From Ananas comosus (lineage: Eukaryota > Streptophyta > Magnoliopsida > Poales > Bromeliaceae), in contig NC_033623.1 in the NCBI RefSeq assembly GCF_001540865.1, forward strand, positions 4,403,833 to 4,467,832: a stretch of 64,000 nucleotides of DNA. Reading direction: 5' to 3'. A model generated the notes under the pieces. It had not been told where the DNA came from and did not search any database. It was given only the letters and a program-made list of their open reading frames with translations. How positions within the stretch are numbered: position 1 is the stretch's first letter; each line of letters opens with the position of its first letter. The translations under genes were made by a program, and so were the position numbers. Positions 11,901-22,582 of the stretch are shown in pieces.

Positions 11901-12690
11901 TAGAAAAATCAAGGATGTTTAGTATCAATATTAAATAAAAGGAAGAAATTACAGGATATCTAGATCATATTCAAGAGAGGACCACCACCCCCACCCCCCN
12001 CCCCAAAAAAAAAAAAAGAGAGATAAATATGCCTCAGCGACATGCCAAATAGCCAAATACAGTTTGCGATTCAAATGAAAAAAGGGAAAGAAATTGATGA
12101 CTAAATCACAATCACAAGAGAAATGAAGTCGAGAAAACATTTTAGAGTACCTCAATGTGCTTTTGCCAGGAATAAGAAGCAAAAATTAGGAAGAGAATGC
12201 CACTTCTTGCGATGAAAGGTTTGAGTTTGATCTGCAGTTACTAAGAGCTTGTCTAGAAATAAAGTACTAATATTTATTTCCGAAGATTTTGTTCTTGTCA
12301 CACAGCATACCTCTCACATCATAAGTAGTACACGGTCTACAAAATTCAGTGACACTGTGGTAGTAAGAAATAGCAAGTTACTATATAACACCGCACAACA
12401 ATGGAATGTAAAATCCAAGATATATGCATAAACGTTACGTCTTGTTACAAGCAGAATCTGAGAACACTAAACTAAACAATCCTACCGATTTTCCCTCACG
12501 AGAAATCTGCGCAACCATTTAGATCAGAGCATCAGTTCAGTTCTAAAAAGGTAAACAACAAGAATTGCGGAGCCCACAAGTCAATTTCCGATTTGAACCA
12601 CCGACGGAACATGGAGGTTCGGTGGCAAAGAGGGAAGCGACTGACAATCGGGCGGGTAGTAAGAGTCGGTGGGCGAAAATGATCGAGCAA
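8941..12690. other. Long AT-rich non-coding stretch
   Basis: No convincing coding region, RNA gene or bounded transposon was recognised in this 3.7 kb. Short ORFs (for example 10080-10340) lack recognisable motifs. There are a poly-C/poly-A run with one N at 12000 and scattered poly-A and poly-T tracts. The stretch could be intron or downstream DNA of the minus-strand exon at 12697-12765, but no later exon of that gene was found. Confidence 0.5.
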
Positions 12691-12696
12691 ACCAAC

Positions 12697-12765
12697 CTTC
12701 CAAGGGGAGAAGACGGAATCGTGCTTGGTGCGGGGGCAGTCCTCCCTCTTCAATCTGGAAGGCAT
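12697..12765 (-). CDS. Candidate first coding exon, EFFECTOR OF TRANSCRIPTION-like
   Basis: The minus strand has an ATG opening a 23-codon exon that ends TGGAAG, followed by GTTGGT, a plausible splice donor. The peptide contains KREDCPRTKHDSVFSPWK. This resembles the N-terminal signature of plant EFFECTOR OF TRANSCRIPTION proteins (R-x-D-C-x-R-T-K-H-D-S-x-F-S-x-W-K), which are DNA-associated regulators. In those proteins a GIY-YIG-like region follows; no matching second exon (a GPSDWEDY-type block) was found down to 8.8 kb. The region upstream (12766-12835) is pyrimidine-rich on the plus strand and could be 5' UTR. It may be a gene fragment. The family match is from memory and rests on 23 residues. 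Confidence 0.4.
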
Positions 12766-12959
12766 CGCTCACGACAGGAGGCGCCGGCGTCGCTATCCAG
12801 TGCTGCTACCTGGAGACTCCCCTCTCTCTTTTTTAGGGTAAATTACACAGGTGGTCCCCAGCCGTTTTTAAAATTTTCAATTGCATCCCTTTTTTTTCCC
12901 ATAGGTTTTGTTTTTGCATCTTTAACTCTCTCAAAAAATTTTCTTTTATAACTAGTTAA

Positions 12960-13560
12960 GGGACCCACGCGATGCTGTGGATAGTTATTTTAAAATTTAA
13001 TTTTAAAAATTAGTTATAAAAATCAATTTTAGAATTTAAATGGTGCAATAAGTACATCAAAAAATTTTAGTAGCCATAGTAGTACCTCATTAGTTAGTGA
13101 AATAATTTTAGTAGGTATCGTAGGCCCCCAGTAGTTAGTGAATGAGAAGAGAAATTATTATTTGTGATTCTCGTAATTAATTTTCATCAAATATAAAATT
13201 AACTTAAGATGCATTAATTTTTTTTATTTTTTAATGTACAATTTATATGTGAATGCTCAATATTATATTTAATACCAGTAGTCTAAATTATTTAACATTT
13301 ATTTATATATATTTTACATTTTATAAAAATAAATAGTAAATTATATAAAATATATCTATATCAAATAAAATACTTATATAATAAATAAAAATATATATAT
13401 TAAATAAAATATTGTTAATATATAAATAAATACTATATATAATGAAAAAATAATAATAAATAATATAAAATATATATATATATATACTATATATATAATA
13501 TATTTATATAATATACATATATATTATATTAAGTAGTATATATATATATATATATATATA
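12960..13560. repeat. AT-rich region with TA microsatellite
   Basis: Very AT-rich low-complexity DNA with AAATA and TATATA runs ends in an uninterrupted (TA)n tract at about 13535-13560. No coding signal was seen. Confidence 0.7.
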
Positions 13561-14122
13561 TGTAGGTCTACTTATAACTATTATGGTACCGAGCTCCGAA
13601 CTATGCGTTTTGTTATCGATCTAGAGGCGTTCAAACAAACGATCAACACCGTAAAATATGATCTAGGGTATAATGAATCTCTTAGGAATAAAATTTTAGT
13701 TTTTCTATATCGTTTACTTAAGTAAAATTTATTATATCAAAATAGACGTGAACATTGAATAATCTTTAAAATTGAGTATAGACTTTTAAAATCAAGATCA
13801 AGAATGTTTAACCTTAATCTATATAGTTTAAAGTATTTCTCATCAAATTTTGAAGAAATTTTAGATTCTTCAATCACCGTTAAACTCAAACCTTGTCATA
13901 ATGGGCCATGAATAATTGAAATTTTGAGAACATTTGATCATAAAGTGAAACTAATGTCTGAATAAACATTAAAAATTTTATTTCTAGAAACTGAAAATCT
14001 CCTAGATCAGCTTTTAAACGTGGGTTATCCTTGATTCTGAACGCCCTAAGACGAAAACCAACACTATAGTACCGACTCGTACTATAGATTTAGGGTATTA
14101 GTAGCCATACTAGTAGATATAG
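13561..14122. mobile_element. MITE-like element with diverged inverted arms
   Basis: The two ends show imperfect inverted similarity. GAGGCGTTCAAACAAACGATCAAC near 13624 pairs with a reversed copy around GAACGCCCTAAG near 14040. GGTACCGAGCTCC near 13586 resembles the reverse of the GTACCGACTCGTACTATAG block near 14070. Both sides are embedded in TA-rich DNA, which suggests TA-targeted insertion. There is no coding capacity. Boundaries and class are uncertain. Confidence 0.35.
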
Positions 14123-14153
14123 TGTATATATTATATATATATAAGAATGAGAG

Positions 14154-14173
14154 GGAGGTCCACGTGGACCTCC
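14154..14173. repeat. Perfect 20-bp palindrome with G-box core
   Basis: GGAGGTCCACGTGGACCTCC is a perfect palindrome centred on CACGTG, at the border between the AT-rich region and a GC-rich island. Confidence 0.8.
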
Positions 14174-14660
14174 TCTACCGTGTCCACGAGCCGAAATGCT
14201 CTGTGGACCCGACGAGAAACCCCCATATGAGCCCGTCTGTTTTTCGGCTCCGCATCAGTCCCGCGCGCGGACGCCGTATCCGTGCCCGCCCCCTGCACGT
14301 CCCCTGTGCGCGGCGCCCCGATGAGCGCGCTGGCCGCGCTCCCGCATTAGGCTATGCTCCACCCAGCACGAGCTGCCCCTCCCCCCCAGCGCCACCCCGG
14401 TGCCGCCAGCGCCGCCCCGCTCCCGCCCCAATCAGGACCCGCCCGCAGCGCCCGGCTCCCGCTCTAGCCGCTCGCGGCTCCACCTGCGCCAAGCGGCCAG
14501 TGGCTCCGCGCCTTCGCCCGCCGGCTGGCGCCTATCTTTCAGCGCCGCGCACGGTGCCGCTCGTGGCTCCGCCCCACGCTAGCGCCCCGGCCGCCCGCGG
14601 CGCCGCGCCCTCGCACGAGCGCGTTGTTACTACGCCCTCACCTCACGCCTCGCCTTCTCT
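14174..14660. other. GC-rich, CpG-rich island, probably non-coding
   Basis: About 480 bases of very high GC content are surrounded by AT-rich DNA. An open frame of 206 codons crosses it (14122-14742), but the peptide is Pro/Ala/Arg low complexity, with long overlapping frames on the same strand. That is what composition alone produces. It may be the inside of a transposon or an LTR fragment resembling the GC-rich block at 46.6 kb. Confidence 0.5.
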
Positions 14661-15228
14661 GGCGACAAGTGTAGCAGTTATTGAGGAGAATAAGATATTT
14701 AGAGATATAGATATAGATATAGATGAGCCCTACAAAATATAAATTTATATAAATAGCTCTCTCCTTATAAAAAAAGCGTCACGCTTATATTTTTAAATTA
14801 AACACAGTAATCAACTCGTGATTTTAGTATTTTTTTCTTTTTATTATCATTAAATCATCGTGTTCAACATAAAAATACCAGGGTGATACTCGAGTGGCGA
14901 AAAAAGTGTCATCTAGATAAAGATAAGTTTAGTAGGGTTATGTGTAAAAAAATATTTGAGAGGGCTAAATGTAAAAAAAAAAAAAATCTTTTCTCATTTA
15001 AATCTCCAACCTTATATTCTCCTATTATAATTAACAAAACTATTATTAAACTCTATACTAAAGTTGAAACCAAATGTTGTTCCTTCGTTGAGCCACGTGG
15101 TCTTTCTTTTATATGGATTTTCTCTCTCTCTCTCTCACATGTTCTCTCTCCCTCACATGGACTCACATGGGCTATGTTCAAGGGACATGCACGTGCCTCT
15201 TTGTACCTTCTCTCTACAATTAAAAATT

Positions 15229-16141
15229 GGGCTTTTTTTGCAAATTGCCCCCTGACAAATTTTATTTGCAAAAATAGCCCTGTGTAAAATTTATTTGCAA
15301 AAATGGCCCTGGCCCTGCCACGCCAGCGCCACGTCAGCGCCNATTATTGAGATTCTATTGGTTGTGATGTTGTAATGTGTATTAATTTTGTGATGTTGTG
15401 ATGTGCATTACTTTTGTGATGTTGTGATGTATTGTGATGTGTATTGATAGGTATCTGTATCGTATTCTTTTATTGAATCTTGTAATTCATTTTTCTTCAA
15501 CATGTATCTGTATCGTATTCTTGTATTGAATCTTGTAAATGATATTTCTGCGGCAAACTACTTGTAGGGCTGGCAGTTGTATTGGACACGGTGAATGGAT
15601 GACCGTGTCCAATACAAATGTAATGGACACGGTGATCCATTCACCGTGTCCAATACAAATCTATTGGACACGGTGATCCATTCACCGTGTCCAATAAAAA
15701 TCTCTGGACACGGTGAGTGGTTCACCGTGTCCAATACAAATGTATTCAATACCCCGAAAATGGTTAAGTCCGTGACCAATACAAGTAGCCAGGCCGTGTT
15801 TTGCCAAAAATGGAAGTGAAGGACACGGTAAATGGTTCACCGTGTCTAAACGCGGTGAACAGTTCACCGTGTTTAGACACGGTGAACGAATCACCGTGTC
15901 TAATGCAATACTAACGCTGGGGCAGGGTGTGAGAACACTATGAACACGGTGATTGGTTCACCGTGTTTAGACACGGTGAACCAATCACCGTGTTCAACTT
16001 AACTACCTGGCCGAGCCCCTGCCCGCGTGGCGCTGACGTGGCGCTGGCGTGGCAGGGCCAGGGACATTTTTGCAAATAAATTTTACACAGGGCTATTTTT
16101 GCAAATAAAATTTGTCAGGGGGCTATTTGCAAAAAAACCCC
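15229..16141. mobile_element. MULE-like non-autonomous transposon with ~110-bp TIRs
   Basis: Long terminal inverted repeats cover about 15229-15340 and 16027-16141. They start GGGCTTTTTTTGCAAATTG on the left and GGGGTTTTTTTGCAAATAG on the right, and share the block GCCACGCCAGCGCCACGTC. The flanks are TTAAAAATT (15220-15228) and TTAAAAATC (16142-16150), a 9-bp duplication with one difference. The neighbouring tandem copies keep the unoccupied site (TTAAAAATC at 16286-16294 and 16569-16577), which proves both boundaries. TIRs over 100 bp with a 9-bp duplication indicate the Mutator superfamily. There is no transposase; the interior is filled by a palindrome array. Confidence 0.85.
15581..15997. 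repeat. Array of about nine GACACGGTGA/TCACCGTGTC palindromes
   Basis: Inside the MULE-like element the motif GGACACGGTGA alternates with its reverse complement TCACCGTGTCC, separated by 4-8 bases such as ATGGATG, TCCAT or ATGGT. The first four units have ATTGGACACGG stems and CAATACAAATCT spacers. The later ones use GTTTAGACACGG stems. A unit-free gap lies at about 15740-15818. Each unit could form a stem of about 11-14 bp. The motif does not occur in the TIRs, so this is a separate internal structure. Confidence 0.85.
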
Positions 16142-16848
16142 TTAAAAATCTAATCTCTTCCCTTTCTCTCTCTCTATTGTTTTTTCTAACCGAACACACA
16201 CACAAAAAAAATATCACTTATTTAATTTCACCTCGAGTGGTTTGCTGGGCCATGCATGTGCCTCTTTTGCACCTTCTCTCTACAATTAAAAATCTAATCT
16301 CTTCCCTTTCTCTCTCTATTGTTTTTTCTAACCGAACACACACACACAAAAATAATTTTTCACTTATTTAATTTCACCTAGAGTGGTTTGCTAATTATTT
16401 TACGCTGCTTCAACTTTGCTCGCCTGCTTAAATTTCAGCTTTTTTGATGAATTTTCTTCGCTGCATTTGTTTTGATTTGATTGAGTAAAAACAAATCATA
16501 AAAAAAAGGTGTTCCATCATTAAATCACGTCGGGCATGAATGTGCCTCTTTGCACCTTCTCTCTACAATTAAAAATCTAATCTCTTCTCTCTCTCTCTCT
16601 ATTATTTTTATAACCGAACACACACACACACAAATAATTTTTCACTTATTTAATTTCACCTACAGTGGTTTGCTAATTATTTTACACTGCTTCAACTTTG
16701 CTCGCCTTCTTAAATTTCAACTTTTTGATGAATTTTCTTTACTGCATTTGTTTTGATTTGATTGAGTAAAAACAAATCATAAAAAAAACAGTGTTCCGTC
16801 ATTAAGTCACGTCGCCTGTTTCATTAAATCTGAAGTTTTAGTTACTGT

Positions 16849-17745
16849 AACATTCATGCACCTTGTGTTTGATGCTAAACAACATTGCTATATATAGAAA
16901 AAGTTGGGGAGGATACATGCATTCTAATGATAAGAAAGAAAGCAAAAGGACAAGGAATATTCTATATACTATGGAAAATTTTGTTTCATACATCCTGTGT
17001 TTGATGTTAAACAATATTGCTATATATAGAAAAAGTTGGGTAGGATGCATACATCGGAATGATAAGAAAGAAAGCAAAAGGACAAGGAATATTTTATGTA
17101 GTATGGAAAAGTTTGTAAGAGAAAAGTTTATCCTGTATGTGAGATACAATTTTTATTGAACTTAGAAAAGTAAAAGGCAATTTACAAATAATTCATGGTA
17201 AAATTGGAATGAAAACAGGAGATTTAGAATTTTCTGTAAGGAATGTAGTTTTTGTTAGCAGAAAATTTAGTGTAAGAAAATTTTGAAAATGTGAGAATAT
17301 GTCGGAATTATTTTTTTGATGCTAGATTTAAAGTTTCGTGTCATTCTGACACTCGAAAAGTGAGGACGAAACATAATAGCAATCTGATAAAGATTTTAGT
17401 TGGTAGACCTTTCGGCGACAAAAAATGATTCAAAACTGAAAATTAAGATCACGTTCTTTTGGTTGATTTTAATTGAGCTTGACTTTCAAATTTGAGCTTA
17501 AACGGACATTCAGAAGGGCTCCAACTAAAAATATCAGATTCTGAACTAAATTAAACTATAAGTTGTAGTTGTTGGGGAGCCTATATGTAAGCCCATACCA
17601 TCTCTCCCTGGTTTTGCCCAACACGTGTGAGAGTGGAGAAGGTTCTCTTTCTCTCTTTCTCTCCCACACACACCCACAACATGAGAGCTTCTCTCTCTTT
17701 CTCTCAATCCCTCTACATTTTCGGTTTAGGTAGGTTCGAATTTTC
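16849..17745 (+). repeat. Left arm of a ~900-bp inverted repeat (LTR-like)
   Basis: This arm runs from TGTAACATTCATGCACC to TAGGTTCGAATTTTC and reappears inverted at 18683-19583. Its central part (ACAGGAGATTTAGAATTTTC, a GATAAAGATT block, CGGACATTCAGAAGGGCTCC) resembles the start of the 3.3-kb LTR at 42249. The arm therefore looks like the 5' portion of a related Ty3/gypsy LTR. It contains an internal tandem duplication of about 125 bp (units from about 16860 and about 16985). Confidence 0.8.
16860..17115 (+). repeat. Tandem duplication, about 125-bp unit, in left IR arm
   Basis: Two copies share GTGTTTGATGYTAAACAA, CTATATATAGAAAAAGTTGG and AAAGGACAAGGAATATT. The same two copies occur inverted at about 19320-19570, so the duplication is older than the inversion. 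Confidence 0.75.
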
Positions 17746-18682
17746 CCTCTCTTCTCTTCCTACAGAATGTGAATATCCGCCGTGAATATCCACCGTGAAT
17801 TGTAGAGTAATCTTATCTGAAAAAAACTCTGGATCTCTCATCTGAAAAAAAAAATCTAGATTGGCACAATTGGGATGGAAATTGAATGCCATGTTTGTAG
17901 TAGCCGTGCGAGTTTGAATTCAAATATGAACTTAGACTTCAAGAACCAACATGATTCATGCTCAGAACTCCTAACTTGACCAGATAAATAAAAAAAACAA
18001 TTATGTCAGAGATAAACTCGATTTTTTTGAACTTATAATATCATCGCTAATAAATCGCCATTTGACCAAACAACTTCAATAATTTAGCATACAATGGACT
18101 TCAAATTTTTGGTAGAAAAAAAAAAACATACAACCAATTTGCATAACTTTTATTTTTTTACATAAAATATTAATAATTACACAACTGTCTATAATTGTAT
18201 GCCTTAAGTCGTAATCTGTCATATTATAACAGTTTACAAAACCAACCTATGAAATATGGTAGATTAAAATTTGATAGTGAATTGCATCAAAATTTCTAAT
18301 TTATTTCAACTTTCAAGTTGAAGAAAATTTGCTGTGGTGTGAGTTAAGTAGCTTAATTTTGTGCCCAATATTTATCTAACTAAATTGGATTAGGTAATTT
18401 TAGTTGGCTAATTCTAATACTAGCACATGACTTTCATATTTCGAAAATATTTATATTTACGCAACTAAATTGGTTAGTTAGAATTCATTCCAATAATTCA
18501 ACAAAACCATTTGTATTTACGCAACTAAATTGGTTACTTAGAATTCATTCCAATAATTCAGCAAAACCGACCTATAAATCACGAAAGCTTAGAAATTATT
18601 AAATTGACTCAAAAAAATAATTTACTTAACCACTAACAATGGAATATTTAGTTTACTTAATCCATTAATGTGCTGCTGGTTT
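17746..18682. other. Spacer between inverted-repeat arms
   Basis: This AT-rich non-coding loop of 937 bases has no ORF of note. It contains a tandem duplication at about 18455-18570. Confidence 0.6.
18455..18570. repeat. Tandem duplication, about 60-bp unit
   Basis: Two near-identical copies of TATTTACGCAACTAAATTGG followed by GAATTCATTCCAATAATTCA lie in the loop of the inverted repeat. Confidence 0.75.
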
Positions 18683-19583
18683 GAAAATTCAAACCTACCT
18701 AAATCGAAAATGTAGAGGGATTGAGAGAAAGAGAGAGAAGCTCTCATGTTGTGGGTGTGTGTGGGAGAGAACGAGAGAAAGAGAACCTTCTCCACTCTCA
18801 CACGTGTTGGGCAAAACCAGGGAGAGATGGTGTGGGCTTACATATAGGCCCCCCAACAACTACAACTTACAGTGTAATCCAATTCAGAATCTGATACTTT
18901 TAGTTGAGGCCATTTTGAATGTTCGTTTACGCTCAAATTTGAAAGTCAAGCTCAGTTAAAATCAACAAGAAGAACGTGATCTTAATTTTTCAGTTTTGAA
19001 TCATTTTTTGTTGCCGAAAGGTCTACAAACTAAAATCTTTATCATACTGTTGTTGTATTCCATCCTCACTTTTAAAGTGTCAGAATGACACGAAACTTTA
19101 AATCTAGCATCAGAAAAATAATTCCGATATATTCTCAAATTTTTATAATTTTCTTACACTGTGAATTTTCTGCTAACAAAAAACTACATTTCTTACAGAA
19201 AATTTTAAATCTCTTGTTTTCATTCCAATTTTACCATGAATTATTTGTAAATTGTCTTTTACTTTTCTAGGTCCAATAAAAATAGTATCTCACGCACAAG
19301 ATAAATTTTTCTCTTACAAAATTTTCTATACTACATAGAATATTCCTTATCCTTTCGCTTTTTTTCTTATCATTCCGATGCATGCATCCTATCCAACTTT
19401 TTCTATTTATAGCAATATTGTTTAACATCAAACACATGGTGCATGAAACAAAAATTTTCATAGTACATAGAATATTCCTTGTCTTTTTGCTTTCTTTCTT
19501 ATCATTAGAATGTATGCATCCTCCCCAACTTTTTCTATATATAGCAATGCCGTTTAGCATCAAACACAGGGTGCATGAATGTT
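18683..19583 (-). repeat. Right arm of the ~900-bp inverted repeat
   Basis: This is the reverse complement of 16849-17745 with scattered substitutions and short indels. Its outer edge is at GCATGAATGTT (about 19583), where the pairing stops. Transcription through both arms would give a long hairpin RNA. Confidence 0.8.
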
Positions 19584-19615
19584 TAGTTTTGTCTCTACCT
19601 ATTTGTCTTTCAACA

Positions 19616-20074
19616 TCAACCATGATATAGAATATTCTCCAACATGCTATATGTATACACTTCAAATAAAGAAGATTGTTAGAGAAACCCATGCTTTCCA
19701 GGTTATTCCTGATTTTCAGAGATCAGCTATGAACCATTACTCCTTTAAAGTTACAAAGATATTTCATGTGAATTGTCTTCACGATAAAGACAATCATATT
19801 GCAAAGGAATTTAATAGTGCGGTCGCTTCTGAAAATCAACTTATTATACCTGATAAAAATAGTGCTCAAGTGGAAAATACTATTGGCGAATATGGTCCTA
19901 CCGAAAGCCAATCAAGGTATGATTAACAAACAAGTTAAGAACTGATTATAAATTAATATTTTGTCTGTTCAAAAAAAAAATTATCTAATAATTAATGTTC
20001 TATCTGTTTTCAGCAAAAGGTTGAATCTTAGACAGTTTCTGATCATTGTTGGATTCTTAAATTGGCACGGGTGA
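19616..20074 (+). pseudogene. Unrecognised two-exon ORF fragment
   Basis: An open frame of about 100 codons ends near 19917 at TCAAG followed by GTATGATT, a plausible splice donor. CTGTTTTCAG (about 20005-20014) is a good acceptor. Joining there keeps the frame open for about 20 more codons to a stop near 20072. The peptide is not low complexity (for example IFHVNCLHDKDNHIAKEF and IGEYGPTESQS). The family is not recognised. It starts right outside the inverted repeat, with no evident promoter. It may be a host gene remnant, a transposon-carried fragment or chance. Confidence 0.3.
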
Positions 20075-20079
20075 AGCAA

Positions 20080-21262
20080 TATATTTATTAGCCGTCATTT
20101 CAAACTTCAGGTTTTTTGAGCCCCCAGCGGTAGCTGGCGCGATGTGGATTGGTTCCACTATTGAAACAGTAATTCTGAAATGCTGTTTGGCCTAGTTTTG
20201 AGACTATGGCTTCTATTGTCTTGCTACACTTTGCATGGGCCTGTTCCGTCACTTAAGATGGCACCGTTCGAAGCAGCGAATGAGGTGTGGAGATGTATGG
20301 CATGGGTCGGGACACTTCATACGCTGCAGTGGCGTTCATGTGAGTTTAAGAGAAAATCAACGAAATTTGAATTGTACCTATGTTCTGATCGTGCCATTAT
20401 GAGTTGTGGGTAATTTTTTGTCAAGTTTAGTGGCGATTTGGTGTTGAGGGGCATTTTAAAGCTGAATGCATCCTGTGTGCGTCATCCGACATTGATGTGG
20501 TGTTCGGAATATTGAAATTTGGCATTTTTTCCAGTTAAGCCGTTGGGTTAGGAGCACACTATCATGATTGTTGCTGGTTGAAACTCTATTGTAGTTGCAT
20601 CCCTAGTGAAAAAGACCCACGGGAGTGATCTTGTTGTCTTGTGTTGTCCAACTATCGAAAATAACAATTTTGAGATTTATGGACAAAATTTCGTAGTTTC
20701 GGTGCACTAATTGTACAATTGGACTTCGAAACTTGTGGAAGGTATTCCCGAGGGTCCTTACTATTTGTGAACAGTGGTTGAAAGGTGAGGCTGGTACAAT
20801 TGATTTTGTCATCGAAATTGGTTTGATTCAGAGCTATCGTGGTCTAGGTCGACTGCTGTAATCCGTTTTGTCAAGCACTTGGCGTGAGGCTATCACAACA
20901 CTTATAAGTGGCGTGTCTCGTGATAGCGAAAGGGATGCTATAACTCTTTGCTAAGTTGGATGGTCTTTGGGCTTATTTTTGAAAGTCCGCTTGTGGAATC
21001 AATATTTCATTTGTGTTGAGGTGCAATTTCGTGCGATTTGGACGTGTTGGTTGGTATAGATGACACGTTGCGGCTAACTGTAGTAGTTGATTGTTTTGTC
21101 TGGATTCGGGTGACACCTAGAGATATCACTCGAGTCGAGAACCTAGGTACTTGATTTGGTGGGTGATTCGATTCGAAGTTGGTTAAGTTGTTCTTACTTG
21201 GTTTTCCCATAATGTTTCTATTGTTCCATAACACATGTTAAGTAGTATAGCTTATCATGACA
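20080..21262 (+). repeat. LTR-like DNA that hosts element B (left side)
   Basis: This is a non-coding stretch without stable ORFs. Features such as GATTCGATTCGAAGTTGGTT (about 21166) resemble the LTR-like region near 48590 (TTCGATTCGAAGTTGGTACA). The likely continuation, after removing B, starts at 31681. It is probably an old Del-type LTR interrupted by B; its own ends were not found. Confidence 0.4.
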
Positions 21263-22187
21263 CCTTATGTAATGTATCGCATCCCCGTGAGTTGTGCCGA
21301 GTTCTGACGAAACGAGCGGAGCGCGGATTCGGACAAGTTAGAGTGGTTCGCAAAGTGTTTAAAACGCTTTGGAACGAGTTGCATAGGGGTTAGAGGACCC
21401 ATGAGAGCAAGATGGGAAAGTTTCAACTTGAAACTCAAGAATTTTGCTCTCGGGGTTTGGACCCTGTGCAGGGTCCGGACCCCGTAAGCGAAAATTACCC
21501 AGTTCGGGCAGTGCATAGATTGCATTGTTTGGGGTGTTAGGTGCAATTTTGTTATGAGAGGGGTGTATAGAAGTGAAGGGCTTATGTTTAGGGCTCATTT
21601 CTCTCAACCCAACCTAATGTTAGGGCTCCCTCTCTCTCTCTCTAAAAACTTTCTCTCTTTTTAGAGCTTGAGCAAGAGGGGCTTTTGGAGGGGCTTTGGT
21701 GGAGAAGAAGACCAAGACAAGGGTGTTGCTTGAAATTGTGCAAGAGCTTGGAGGAAAGCTTGAACCTAAAGGTTGGTTTTCATGTTTCTAAGCTAGGTTT
21801 TGGTTTAATTCCTTCTAGCATGAGTTCTAGGAGTTGTAGTGGTAGATTTCTCCATTTCCCTCATGTTAGGGACTTGATTGGAGAAGATGATGTTGTGTAG
21901 GGACCTAATGTTAGGATTTTGTTAATACGAGGTCTAAGCTTTGGATTGATCTTTTATTACCCTAATTGTTAGGTTGACGAACGCGTTGGCGAGCTCGGTT
22001 CGGCGATCCGACAAGCGTACGCGGAGATATTGGCGAAAAAGTCTATTTTGGCTTCGTTTTGCCGCATAGGTGTCCAAAAATCATGAGAATCGAACGGTAG
22101 CATCTTAGCATTCCTATAAGGTAGGGAGTGCTATCCAGAATCTCTGAATTCCCCCCTATGTCTATGTTGCCTTTTTATTGAGCATAT

Positions 22188-22582
22188 GTGAATAGTCCCA
22201 TCATGCATGATAGGGTAGTTGACATGTGGTTATTGGTTGAGATTCAATTGTATGCTTCTAATGTAGATGAACATAGTAATTGACATAGAACCATTTGAGA
22301 CGTGTATGTTGGAACCCTATGCTTGTGTGAATGTGAGATATGGACTATGATAATAATAAACAAAGGTGACATTGACATTAGCGAGTGAATAGTCCCATTC
22401 ATGCATGATAGGGTAGTTGACATGTGGTTATTGGTTGAGATTCAATTGTATGCTTCTAACGTAGATGAACATAGTAATTGACATAGAACCATATGAGATG
22501 TGTATGTTGGAACCCTATGCTTGTGTGAATGTAAGATATGGACTATGATAATAATAAACAAAGGTGACATTGACATTAGCGA
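22188..22582 (+). repeat. 197-bp tandem duplication inside the 5' LTR of B
   Basis: Unit 1 (22188-22384) and unit 2 (22385-22582) both start GTGAATAGTCCCAT and end ACATTGACATTAGCGA. The 3' LTR holds a single copy (from about 30453), so the duplication arose after B inserted. Confidence 0.9.

Larger units (their letters stand above)
15168..16812 (+). repeat. Tandem repeat, about 286-bp unit, three copies
   Basis: The unit contains GTGCCTCTTTGCACC, CTCTACAATTAAAAATC, a CT-rich run, CCGAACACACACAC and AGTGGTTTGCT. Copy 2 starts near 16246 and copy 3 near 16532. The first copy (15168-15228 plus 16142-16245) is split by the MULE-like element and is slightly shorter. The CT-rich and CA-rich microsatellites inside the unit vary between copies. 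Confidence 0.8.

Noticed and set aside
12000..12000. Single N here and at 15342 and 28791 as possible joins
   Set aside because: Flanking sequence is consistent across each (homopolymer, TIR and LTR interior), so they look like base-call ambiguities rather than gaps.
14122..14742. 206-codon ORF in the GC-rich island
   Set aside because: Pro/Ala/Arg low complexity, overlapping long frames on the same strand, no motif and no splice context; explained by base composition.
15581..15997. Spaced repeats resembling a CRISPR array
   Set aside because: Repeats are palindromes with very short, similar spacers inside a plant transposon; no leader or cas genes, and the genome is eukaryotic.
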